A DNA stretch of 5,667 bases, from contig CAIVXW010000163.1 in assembly GCA_903910005.1 (NCBI GenBank), positions 1 to 5,667 of the forward strand, read 5' to 3'. Shown here piece by piece: positions 1-5,667 of the stretch. The notes beneath the pieces were generated by a model. The model made no database searches. It was not told where the DNA came from and saw only the letters and a list, made by a program, of their open reading frames with translations. How positions within the stretch are numbered: the stretch's first letter is position 1; every line of letters begins with the position of its first letter. The translations under genes were made by a program, and so were the position numbers. This DNA is from an uncultured Methylococcaceae bacterium (lineage in GTDB: Bacteria > Pseudomonadota > Gammaproteobacteria > Methylococcales > Methylococcaceae).

Positions 1-173
1 CGGAGAGCCGGTTCCGAATCCCTTTCCACCCCCGACCTGCCACCGGGGATTCCCTTCATATTGGAGCTACCCCGCCCAGGCCGGAGCAGACTACCCTTTT
101 GCCGCCGCTGTCCAGTGCGAGTTACAGGCTGCCACCCCTCAGCCCTCACTCCTCGCCACTTAACTCACCACGC
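1..173. other. left-edge region with no recognisable gene
   Basis: No confident gene lies here. On the plus strand all three frames are open for long distances because the DNA is G+C rich. The frame beginning at base 2 stays open to a TAA at 161-163 and could be the last 53 codons of a gene entering from the left. Its translation is proline and alanine rich and I do not recognise it. On the minus strand an ATG at 59-57 opens a frame that runs off the left edge (begins MKGIPGGRSG), with no clear ribosome binding site. There is also a 7-bp inverted repeat (GAATCCC at 16-22, GGGATTC at 46-52) with a 23-base gap. Sequence to the left of the window would settle whether either frame is real. Confidence 0.3.
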
Positions 174-189
174 GGCCAGGATGGCCGCG
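171..189. repeat. perfect GC-rich hairpin at the distal end of the repeat array
   Basis: CGCGGCCA (171-178) and TGGCCGCG (182-189) are exact reverse complements separated by three bases (GGA), giving an 8-bp stem. It lies 45 bases past the comEC stop on the comEC transcript and could stabilise or end that mRNA. There is no following T-run on either strand, so it is not a canonical Rho-independent terminator. It arises where the last repeat unit meets unrelated sequence; the internal units do not form it. Confidence 0.8.
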
Positions 190-253
190 CCACTCACAGG
201 ATGGCCGCGCCACTCACAGGATGGCCGCGCCACTCACAGGATGGCCGCGCTAC
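174..253 (-). repeat. 20-bp tandem repeat array (4 units) overlapping the comEC stop
   Basis: Read on the minus strand, the unit is GTGGCGCGGCCATCCTGTGA. Unit 1 (253-234) has one mismatch (GTAGC in place of GTGGC). Units 2 (233-214) and 3 (213-194) are perfect. Unit 4 (193-174) matches except for its last three bases. The units touch each other with no spacers. Unit 1 ends in the TGA that stops comEC, so the repeat encodes the last six residues of ComEC and its stop codon. The unit length is not a multiple of three, but changing the number of units downstream of unit 1 would leave the protein unaltered. The array could be a slippage-expanded intergenic repeat; no function is evident. Confidence 0.95.
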
Positions 254-2567
254 CGGCATGCCAGTAACGTCGATGAATCTGCCGGTATCCCTGTACCGCA
301 CAGGGTACCGGTTGGTCTGAGCGCAGCAGCAATGCGCCGGAGCGGGCGGTTTCGAACAGGCTGATGTTGCGTTCGCGGTAGCGTTCCAGTACCGGACGGT
401 GGGGAAATCCGTAACGGTTGAGATGACCGTCCGGGATCAGGCCGCAGGTGGGTTTAACCGTATCGAGTAACCGGGCGGTCGAGGAGGTGTTGCTGCCATG
501 ATGGGGAACGATCAGTACCGTGCTGGCCAGGGCTGCGCCATACCGGTTGACCAGTGCCTGTTCGCCGTCGGCTTCGATGTCGCCGGTCAGCAGGACGCTG
601 CCGTCCGCTCCCTCAACCCGCAGTACGCAGGAATTGTCATTCTCCCGTGCCAGGGCGGTGAGCGGTGCCAGTACGCTGAAATGCACCCCCTCCCAGTTCC
701 AGCCCTGCCCGGCTTCGCACCGCCAGACCGGGGGCGGCAATCGCTCCGGTACACTGCTCAGTACGGTGGTCACCGGCAGGTCACGCAACAGGCTGCGGGC
801 TCCGCCGCTATGGTCGTTATCGCCGTGGCTGACTACCAGCACGTCTACCTGATTCCAGCCCCGGTGCCGCAGGTAGGGTTCGACCACTGCCCGGCCCATG
901 TCGAATGACGCACTGAAACGGGCTCCGGTATCGAAAACCAGCAGGTGATGGCCGGTTTCCACGGTAGCCGCCAGTCCCTGGCCTACGTCCAGCAGGGTCA
1001 GGCGGAACACACCGCCCGGCAGCGATTCGGGCCGGTTGACCACCAGCGGCAAACACAGGATACCCCCCAGCCAGCGGCCCGGAATCCCCCGGGGAGCCAG
1101 CAACAGCAGCAGCCCCGCCAGAGCCAGGCAGAGTTCCATCAGCGAGGGAGCCGGTCGATGCCACTGCGCCAGCGGCAGTCCGGCCAGCCACTCCAGTATC
1201 TGCCAAAATTCCCGGACGATGCGTTCGGCAGCCTGCAACAGCCAGATGCCCCAGGATTCCTGCACGGCCAGCAGCAATGCTCCCACCAGACAGACCGGCA
1301 CCAGTAATACCCCCAGCACCGGTACGGCCAGGGCATTGGCCAGGGGTGAAATCAGCGAAACCTGCTGGAAGAACAGTAACAACAGCGGTATCAGCCCCAC
1401 CGCCGTCAGACCGTTGATCCGAAGCAGGGCATCACCCCACCGGCGGGCGGCCAGGCGGCCCCCCGAACCGTACAGAATCAACCCCACCGCAGCGAACGAG
1501 AGCCAGAAGCCAGCGGACAGGCCGACCAGCGGATCCAGCAGGGTTACGGCAAATCCGGCCACAGCCAGGGTATGCAGTGGCGACGGGTGGCGTTTCAGAA
1601 CAATCGCCCCCATCACCACCGCCACCATCACCAGGGCTCGGCGGGTGGGAATGGCGAAATCGGCCAGGGCGGCATACCACCCGGCTACCACGATGCCGCC
1701 CAGGGCGGCCAACCGGTAAGGTGCAATGCGTTGCCAACCGATACGCCCGGCCAGCCGACGACACAACCAGAACCCCAGACCGGCCATCAGGCCGATATGC
1801 GACCCGGAAATGGCGATGAGATGGGTGGTTCCGGTCAAGCGCAGGGTTTCCCACTGAGCCGGGCTGATACCGGACTCCACCCCCATGACCAATGCCTCAA
1901 TGACCCCGGCATAAGGCCGGTCTGCCAGTGCTGCCTGCAACCGGTCGTACAGGGCTTGCCGCCAGGCCGGCATGGACAGCGGGCTGACTGCTCCCAGTCG
2001 CCGGTTCTCGGTCGAGGTCACCACATAGCCCACCGCCCGTATGCCCTCGGCAAACAACCAGCCTTCGTAGTCCAGACTGCCCGGATTCAGGCTGCCGTGG
2101 GGTGTTCTTAACCGGAGACGGAACTGCCACACCTCACCCGCCCTGAGCGGCCCGGGGTTGTTGTACCAGGTGAGACGGACCCGACGCAGGTTCAGGGGGG
2201 GAGACGGTGGGTGGGTCTGATCAATCAGATACTCAAAACGGATGCCCCGATCCTGGCGTTCAGGAATCGAAACGACGGTGCCCTGCACCAGTACGGTGCG
2301 GCGCGCATCCGCCGAGGGTAATCCCTCATTGAGCAGAAAAGCGGCGTAGCTCATGGCCCACAAACTGCCCAGCAGCCCGCCCAGCAGAGCCTTGAGCAAC
2401 GCAACGAGCATCGGCCAGCGGCATGGCGTCGTACCACATCGGTGCAGGAACAGGCCCAGCCCGGCGGCCACAAGCCAGCCGACCCACTGGACGGGCCAGG
2501 GCGGCAACGCTGCCAGTTGTTGTACGGCCACGGTACCGGACAGAAAACCAAGGGTGGCTGGAAGCAT
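234..2567 (-). CDS. comEC: ComEC/Rec2 family DNA internalisation channel protein
   Basis: ComEC forms the inner-membrane channel that takes single-stranded DNA into the cytoplasm during natural transformation. The 777-residue product has the three expected parts and a length normal for proteobacterial ComEC. First come N-terminal hydrophobic segments and an OB-fold-like DUF4131 region (about 1-185), including PHGSLNPGSLDYEGWLF at 156-172. Next is the polytopic Competence domain (about 205-510), with the characteristic HLIAISGSHIGL at 249-260. Last is a metallo-beta-lactamase-like domain (about 520-755), with LLDVGQG at 525-531, SHGDNDHSGG at 580-589 (H581, D583, D585, H586), TGD at 661-663 and PHHGSN at 688-693. 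The RRYWH near the C-terminus (766-770) looks native; the following AGSAAIL is almost wholly repeat-encoded. The ATG at 2567 is chosen because the hydrophobic N-terminus begins there, although no clear Shine-Dalgarno precedes it. The gene stands alone, with no lpxK, msbA or exbB-type neighbour visible. The beta-lactamase-like domain of some ComEC proteins is proposed to degrade the non-transported strand; here that is inferred from the intact motif. Confidence 0.97.
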   Translation of the reverse strand: MLPATLGFLSGTVAVQQLAALPPWPVQWVGWLVAAGLGLFLHRCGTTPCRWPMLVALLKALLGGLLGSLWAMSYAAFLLNEGLPSADARRTVLVQGTVVSIPERQDRGIRFEYLIDQTHPPSPPLNLRRVRLTWYNNPGPLRAGEVWQFRLRLRTPHGSLNPGSLDYEGWLFAEGIRAVGYVVTSTENRRLGAVSPLSMPAWRQALYDRLQAALADRPYAGVIEALVMGVESGISPAQWETLRLTGTTHLIAISGSHIGLMAGLGFWLCRRLAGRIGWQRIAPYRLAALGGIVVAGWYAALADFAIPTRRALVMVAVVMGAIVLKRHPSPLHTLAVAGFAVTLLDPLVGLSAGFWLSFAAVGLILYGSGGRLAARRWGDALLRINGLTAVGLIPLLLLFFQQVSLISPLANALAVPVLGVLLVPVCLVGALLLAVQESWGIWLLQAAERIVREFWQILEWLAGLPLAQWHRPAPSLMELCLALAGLLLLLAPRGIPGRWLGGILCLPLVVNRPESLPGGVFRLTLLDVGQGLAATVETGHHLLVFDTGARFSASFDMGRAVVEPYLRHRGWNQVDVLVVSHGDNDHSGGARSLLRDLPVTTVLSSVPERLPPPVWRCEAGQGWNWEGVHFSVLAPLTALARENDNSCVLRVEGADGSVLLTGDIEADGEQALVNRYGAALASTVLIVPHHGSNTSSTARLLDTVKPTCGLIPDGHLNRYGFPHRPVLERYRERNISLFETARSGALLLRSDQPVPCAVQGYRQIHRRYWHAGSAAIL
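282..311. repeat. imperfect inverted repeat inside the 3' end of comEC
   Basis: CCGGTA-T-CCCTGT (282-294) pairs with ACAGGG-TACCGG (300-311). This gives a 12-bp stem with one bulged T (288) and a five-base loop (295-299); a G-T pair at 281/312 could extend it. It lies within codons for about residues 751-761 of ComEC (PVPCAVQGYRQ), about 50 bases before the stop. It could be a chance coding palindrome, a protein-compatible repeat element, or an mRNA 3' hairpin. No T-run follows it on either strand. Confidence 0.7.
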
Positions 2568-2612
2568 GCAGGAAGCATCAAACAGGGGGTAGCAAAATGA
2601 CGTGAATCCGGG

Positions 2613-2633
2613 GCGTATGGCGTATGGCGTATG
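2613..2633 (+). repeat. perfect 7-bp tandem repeat, three copies (GCGTATG)
   Basis: GCGTATG occurs at 2613-2619, 2620-2626 and 2627-2633 without interruption. It lies 46-66 bases upstream of the comEC start codon, roughly where promoter elements of comEC would be expected. A perfect heptanucleotide run of this kind can gain or lose units by slippage. I could not identify a good -10 or -35 pair that it would separate, so a regulatory role is only a possibility. Confidence 0.95.
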
Positions 2634-2715
2634 GGGGCATTGGATTGCGGGTTGGTATGCCGTACTCGCTCACCGCCGCCTCGCCAGGATGGCAGTACTC
2701 CCGGAACCCCTCTCG

Positions 2716-2736
2716 CCATTCACCATTGACTATTCA
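2716..2736 (+). repeat. degenerate 7-bp series (CCATTCA / CCATTGA / CTATTCA)
   Basis: Three consecutive heptads, CCATTCA (2716-2722), CCATTGA (2723-2729) and CTATTCA (2730-2736), each differ from the first at one position. The period and composition resemble the short tandemly repeated repetitive sequences found between genes in a range of bacteria. No coding role is suggested. Confidence 0.75.
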
Positions 2737-2864
2737 TCCTGTCCCTAACCCGAACTGACGTTACTGCAAGGTGATGTGAGTAGTGGTTGCCAAAAAATTC
2801 AAGGGTACCAGTTTACCACATAACGTGAATAGCGAATCAAATCCCTGCAGGATGGCATGAAATT

Positions 2865-2882
2865 ATCATCCATATAGATGAT
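2865..2882. repeat. short inverted repeat ATCATC-N6-GATGAT
   Basis: ATCATC (2865-2870) and GATGAT (2877-2882) are exact reverse complements separated by CATATA, giving an 18-bp symmetrical site. The size and spacing suit a dimeric regulator's operator, and it sits just upstream of the promoter-like sequence at 2893-2921. A dyad this short can also occur by chance, and I recognise no specific regulator's consensus. Confidence 0.4.
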
Positions 2883-2892
2883 GGGGCTTTGA

Positions 2893-2921
2893 TAGGCAAT
2901 CCGGTTCAATCCCGTTATGAT
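2893..2921 (+). promoter_or_regulatory. weak sigma70-like promoter candidate for the kinase gene
   Basis: TAGGCA (2893-2898; 4 of 6 matches to TTGACA) is followed after 17 bases by TATGAT (2916-2921; 5 of 6 matches to TATAAT). Transcription from here would give a leader of about 150 bases before the kinase ATG. The -35 match is poor and there is no extended -10, so this is only the best candidate by eye. Confidence 0.25.
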
Positions 2922-2930
2922 ACGGCGCAA

Positions 2931-2948
2931 CGGTCTGGACGGTCTGGA
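2931..2948 (+). repeat. perfect 9-bp tandem duplication (CGGTCTGGA x2)
   Basis: CGGTCTGGA occurs at 2931-2939 and again at 2940-2948. It lies just after the candidate -10 of the kinase promoter, so it would fall in the untranslated leader if that promoter is used. Confidence 0.9.
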
Positions 2949-2990
2949 TCGCTCAAGGGTAGATATACCATGATAACTACAAGTGAATAC

Positions 2991-3004
2991 TGGCGAGTGG
3001 CGAG
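2991..3004 (+). repeat. perfect 7-bp tandem duplication (TGGCGAG x2)
   Basis: TGGCGAG occurs at 2991-2997 and 2998-3004. Its complement, CTCGCCA, also occurs once in the left-edge region (152-158). It is another heptad in the same intergenic interval, about 75 bases upstream of the kinase start. Confidence 0.85.
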
Positions 3005-3077
3005 TCTCTCGCATGGTGTCCGCTCTGTCAAGTGCTGTTAAGCCTGATTTTTATCCGCTATTCTGCCAATACGTCCC

Positions 3078-5667
3078 ATGAAACGCTTGACCGGTGCCAC
3101 CCCTTTGCTGGCCTTTTTATTACTGTCGCTCGTACTGGTCGCGGCCGCTCCCTATCTTGGTTTCGGTGTAGGCCATGACGGATACGGCGAATGCCTGTTG
3201 CGGGCAGACACGGCGTACCCTCCGCTTTGTTATGACTCGCTGGCCACTTCCGGCTTATGGATCGTGCTGCTTTCCGTGAGCATCATGGCCCTGTTTCGGG
3301 TACAACGCCAGCTTGAGGCACACAAACGGGCACAGGCCATACTGCTGGCCACACAAAGGGTCATGGAACAACTGGCCCGGCAGGAGCCATTGACCGATGT
3401 CGTCACCTCCATCATTACCCTGCTGGAAGGGGAAAGAAGCGGTCTTCACGTTTCGCTGATGGTGGCGGGTCAGCACATTGCCAGTTCATCGCCGCTGCTG
3501 CTGGACGCACTCATCCGACATTTTGAATCGGGCGTGGAGACAAAGAATCTGGAACGGTATCTGGCGCATCATCCAGTTCCCAGGCTGTCACCCAATCTGC
3601 TGGCGCAGGCACGACGGAAATCGGTATTCGTAAGCCAGACCGACTGTGATCGCTGCAGGCAGCAGATGATTTCCGGGCCGGATGCCTGGATGGCACAAGA
3701 TCACTGTAATGCCTGCACGGCTGATTTTCTGGAAGCCGCCAAGGTGATTGGCATCACGGCTATCCGGGCCGAGCCGGTCTTTGATGAAGACGGCGTGCTG
3801 CTGGGGCTGGTCAATTTTTACTATGGATTCAATCAGCAACCCTCCCCTGCAGATGAGGCTATCATGGTGAAGGCCATGGATATGCTGACGATTGTTGCCC
3901 GTCATCATCGCCATGCCAGCCAGCTCCACCTGATGCAGGCCCTGGTAGAAAATAACAGCGACCCGATGTATCTCTGTTCACCCGAGGAAGGATTCAGGCT
4001 GTGTTATGCCAACGAGGCACTGGTTCGCTTTTTCGGGTATGACCGGGAAAAGGTGTTGAGCTTGCGGGTACCCGACTACGATCCCAATTTCCCCGGACAT
4101 AAACTCAATGAGGTCTGGCAGCATCTCAAGGCAACCGGTTGTCACCGGGTGGAAACCATCAACCGGGTGGCCGGTGGGCGTGAGGTGTGGGTTGAAGTAA
4201 CGGGCTTCCATTTTCAGCACGAGGGGCGCGAATACATCGCTGGCAGTTTTCATGACATCAGCCAACGCAAACAGGCAGAACTGGATGCCGGGATCGCCGC
4301 TGATCTGGCTCAAACCCATCTCCAGCATCAGCATCAGGCAGAAAGCCGTTCCCGCCTGCTGGAAGGCATCATCGAACATTCCGGTACCCCAAGCTACCTG
4401 ATTGATCCACACGATAACTACCGTCTGGTATACGCCAATCAGGCTGCCGCACAGCATTTTGGCTACCCGGAACACAGCCTGACCCAACTGTCAATCAGCA
4501 CCCTGAATCCGGAATTGCAGCCGGATCAATTGCGGGTTCTCTGGGAAAGCCTGCTTGCCAATCATTCCCTGACCTTTCAGACCACCCACAACACGGCAAC
4601 GGATCAGAGTGTGCCGGTGGAAGTGGGCTGCCATTACCTCCATCATGAGGGCCGCGAATACATCGCGGTGTATTGCACCAACATTAGCCTGCGCAGGCAG
4701 CAGGAGGCGGAACTCAGACAGGCCTGGCAGACAGCGCAAACCGCCCTGGCAGTACGCAACCGGTTCATGGCGCAGATGTCGCACGAATTGCGTACGCCAC
4801 TCAATGGAATACTCGGGCTAAGCCGCCTCGCGCTCGAATCAAACTCGAGGATACTGATGCGGGACTATCTCGACCGCATCCATTTTTCCGGGGAAAACCT
4901 GCTTTCAGTCATTGAAGACATCCTGGATTTTTCCAGCCTGGAATCCGGTGGATTGATGCTCAACCAGGCGGTTTTCAGTGTTCGGGCGGTTTGGCAGGAG
5001 GTGCTGGACACTGCCGGCCCTCTGGCACTCGCCAAAAAAATAGTGTTGAGCGGCGAGATTGACCGCAAGGTACCGGAGTATCTGCAAGGGGATGCCAGGC
5101 GTCTCCGCCAGATAGTGCTGAATCTGGTCGACAACGCCATCAAGTTTACTGATCAGGGCACGGTCACAGTGCGAATCGACAGCCGCCAGGAGGATGGCCG
5201 CATCTGGGTACGCTGGACGGTGACCGACAGCGGCATTGGCATCCGGACAGAAGACCGGAACAGACTGTTTGAACCGTTCGTGCAACTCGACCAGTCCAAC
5301 AATCGTCGTTACGGCGGTAGCGGTCTGGGGCTGGCCATTTCGCTGCGTCTGGTAAAAATGATGGGCGGGCATGGCATTCAGGTGGACAGCACACCGGGCA
5401 CGGGCAGTACCTTCAGCATTGAACTCCCGTTCAAGTCGGTTGATCTGGCTGAAACCCCTGAGGTTGCCTCTACCCCGGATTCCCCCCACCCACTGGCCGG
5501 ACTTCACGTCCTTATCGTGGAGGACAACCACATCAATCAAACCGTCGCCCGGGCGGTCGTCGAAAAACTGGGGGCTGCAGTCACCCTGGCCGATGACGGT
5601 TCAGAGGCCTTGCTCCAGTTGGCCAGTCACCTTCCCGATACCTATGACGTCATATTGATGGATATCC
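3078..5667 (+). CDS. hybrid sensor histidine kinase, GAF-PAS-PAS-HisKA-HATPase-REC (3' end beyond window)
   Basis: This is a membrane-bound phosphorelay sensor, with 863 residues visible and no stop before the edge. Two membrane segments (about 8-30 and 58-75) flank a short periplasmic loop holding C39 and C51. A GAF domain follows (about 85-278, ending in an IGITAIRAEPVFDEDG-type strand at 224-239) and contains C190, C193, C210 and C213 as CxxC-x16-CxxC. Then come PAS1 (about 286-395), a Gln/His-rich linker, and PAS2 (about 428-538). HisKA carries MSHELRTPLNG at 567-577 with phosphoacceptor H569. The HATPase has an N box (QIVLNLVDNAIKF, N682/N686), DSGIGI (717-722), FEPFVQLD (731-738) and GGSGLGLAI (746-754). 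The receiver starts at about 808 (VLIVEDN, E815/D816) and reaches phosphoacceptor D862 in ILMDI. More receiver, and perhaps an Hpt domain, should lie outside. ATG 3078 is the first ATG after an in-frame TGA at 3045-3047, gives a Lys/Arg-headed signal anchor, and lacks a clear Shine-Dalgarno. Kinase motifs are intact; the signal sensed cannot be read from the sequence. Confidence 0.97.
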   Translation, partial: MKRLTGATPLLAFLLLSLVLVAAAPYLGFGVGHDGYGECLLRADTAYPPLCYDSLATSGLWIVLLSVSIMALFRVQRQLEAHKRAQAILLATQRVMEQLARQEPLTDVVTSIITLLEGERSGLHVSLMVAGQHIASSSPLLLDALIRHFESGVETKNLERYLAHHPVPRLSPNLLAQARRKSVFVSQTDCDRCRQQMISGPDAWMAQDHCNACTADFLEAAKVIGITAIRAEPVFDEDGVLLGLVNFYYGFNQQPSPADEAIMVKAMDMLTIVARHHRHASQLHLMQALVENNSDPMYLCSPEEGFRLCYANEALVRFFGYDREKVLSLRVPDYDPNFPGHKLNEVWQHLKATGCHRVETINRVAGGREVWVEVTGFHFQHEGREYIAGSFHDISQRKQAELDAGIAADLAQTHLQHQHQAESRSRLLEGIIEHSGTPSYLIDPHDNYRLVYANQAAAQHFGYPEHSLTQLSISTLNPELQPDQLRVLWESLLANHSLTFQTTHNTATDQSVPVEVGCHYLHHEGREYIAVYCTNISLRRQQEAELRQAWQTAQTALAVRNRFMAQMSHELRTPLNGILGLSRLALESNSRILMRDYLDRIHFSGENLLSVIEDILDFSSLESGGLMLNQAVFSVRAVWQEVLDTAGPLALAKKIVLSGEIDRKVPEYLQGDARRLRQIVLNLVDNAIKFTDQGTVTVRIDSRQEDGRIWVRWTVTDSGIGIRTEDRNRLFEPFVQLDQSNNRRYGGSGLGLAISLRLVKMMGGHGIQVDSTPGTGSTFSIELPFKSVDLAETPEVASTPDSPHPLAGLHVLIVEDNHINQTVARAVVEKLGAAVTLADDGSEALLQLASHLPDTYDVILMDI

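Larger units (their letters stand above)
2568..3077. other. 510-bp divergent intergenic region, repeat-rich and without a credible gene
   Basis: This stretch separates the starts of comEC (leftward) and the kinase (rightward), so it should carry both promoters. It is visibly less G+C rich than comEC. The only long open frame (minus strand, 3014-2799, 71 codons) has no recognisable domain, no evident ribosome binding site and covers repeat DNA, so I do not call it. The region contains several short perfect tandem duplications listed separately, the 9-mer CAGGATGGC twice (2684-2692 and 2848-2856), and a weak sigma70-like promoter. No Shine-Dalgarno is apparent before either flanking start codon. 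Confidence 0.8.

Noticed and set aside
5..31. tRNA 3' end resemblance (GGTTCCGAATCCC followed by a pyrimidine-rich tail)
   Set aside because: The T-loop would carry an extra base compared with TTCGAAT, the stem arms do not pair properly, and no CCA or rest of the tRNA is visible.
171..189. Rho-independent terminator for comEC
   Set aside because: The stem is suitable but no T-run follows on either strand, so it is listed only as an inverted repeat.
174..253. CRISPR-like array
   Set aside because: The 20-bp units are directly adjacent with no unique spacers, and no cas gene is present.
61..320. Plus-strand open frames of about 70 codons crossing the tandem repeat
   Set aside because: Their lower part is translated repeat and antisense to the end of comEC; no ribosome binding site or recognisable domain.
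498..2111. Several long plus-strand open frames (up to 227 codons at 1036-1719) opposite comEC
   Set aside because: They are antisense to a confidently identified gene, rich in low-complexity Pro/Gln/Ser/Arg, and expected from G+C-rich codon bias.
2351..2719. Minus-strand 122-codon frame overlapping the comEC start
   Set aside because: It is a shifted frame of comEC in its second half and the first half covers repeat DNA; no recognisable domain.
2799..3014. Minus-strand 71-codon frame in the intergenic region
   Set aside because: No domain, no ribosome binding site, and it includes the TGGCGAG and CGGTCTGGA duplications.
2970..3041. 23-codon plus-strand micro-ORF (ATG 2970 to TAA 3041) before the kinase, as a possible leader peptide
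   Set aside because: Only a weak AAGGG at long spacing precedes it and there is no attenuator-like structure or residue run; not supportable.
3645..3716. c-type haem binding by the kinase cysteines
   Set aside because: The residues after the CxxC pairs are Arg and Thr, not His, and the domain is predicted to be cytoplasmic.
3978..5540. Minus-strand open frames of 169 and 211 codons opposite the kinase
   Set aside because: They are antisense shadows of an intact, motif-complete kinase reading frame.

Overview
The window carries two substantial genes facing away from each other across a gene-free stretch of about 510 bases. Most of the left half is a complete minus-strand comEC (rec2) gene for the inner-membrane DNA-uptake channel. 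Most of the right half is the first 863 codons of a large plus-strand hybrid sensor histidine kinase. The kinase runs off the right edge just after the phosphoacceptor aspartate of its receiver domain. The moderately high G+C, the ~780-residue three-domain ComEC and the membrane GAF-PAS-PAS-HisKA-HATPase-REC layout fit a Gram-negative proteobacterium, most likely a gammaproteobacterium. That placement is inference from general family resemblance; no marker gene fixes the genus.

Layout. Bases 1-173 contain no recognisable gene, only short open frames. Bases 174-253 hold about four tandem copies of a 20-bp unit. This array runs into the 3' end of comEC, so the comEC stop codon lies inside the first unit. 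A perfect GC-rich hairpin (171-189) borders the array, and a second, imperfect hairpin (282-311) lies inside the last comEC codons. comEC occupies 234-2567. The 2568-3077 interval has no credible gene but is rich in short tandem duplications (three perfect 7-mers, two perfect 9-mers, two perfect 7-mers, a degenerate 7-bp series) and one weak promoter-like sequence. The kinase starts at 3078.

Function. ComEC would carry single-stranded DNA across the inner membrane during natural transformation. The kinase would sense a signal through a short periplasmic loop, a cytoplasmic GAF domain and two PAS domains, then autophosphorylate H569 and pass phosphate to D862 of its own receiver. Nothing in the sequence ties the two genes together: they are divergently transcribed, and neither has a clear Shine-Dalgarno sequence.

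The most unusual element is a CxxC-x16-CxxC cysteine quartet (C190, C193, C210, C213) placed within the kinase's GAF domain where this family normally has a short loop. It is a plausible metal or redox site. The second point of interest is the repeat-rich non-coding DNA on both sides of comEC. I see no mobile element, CRISPR array, RNA gene or complete new system.
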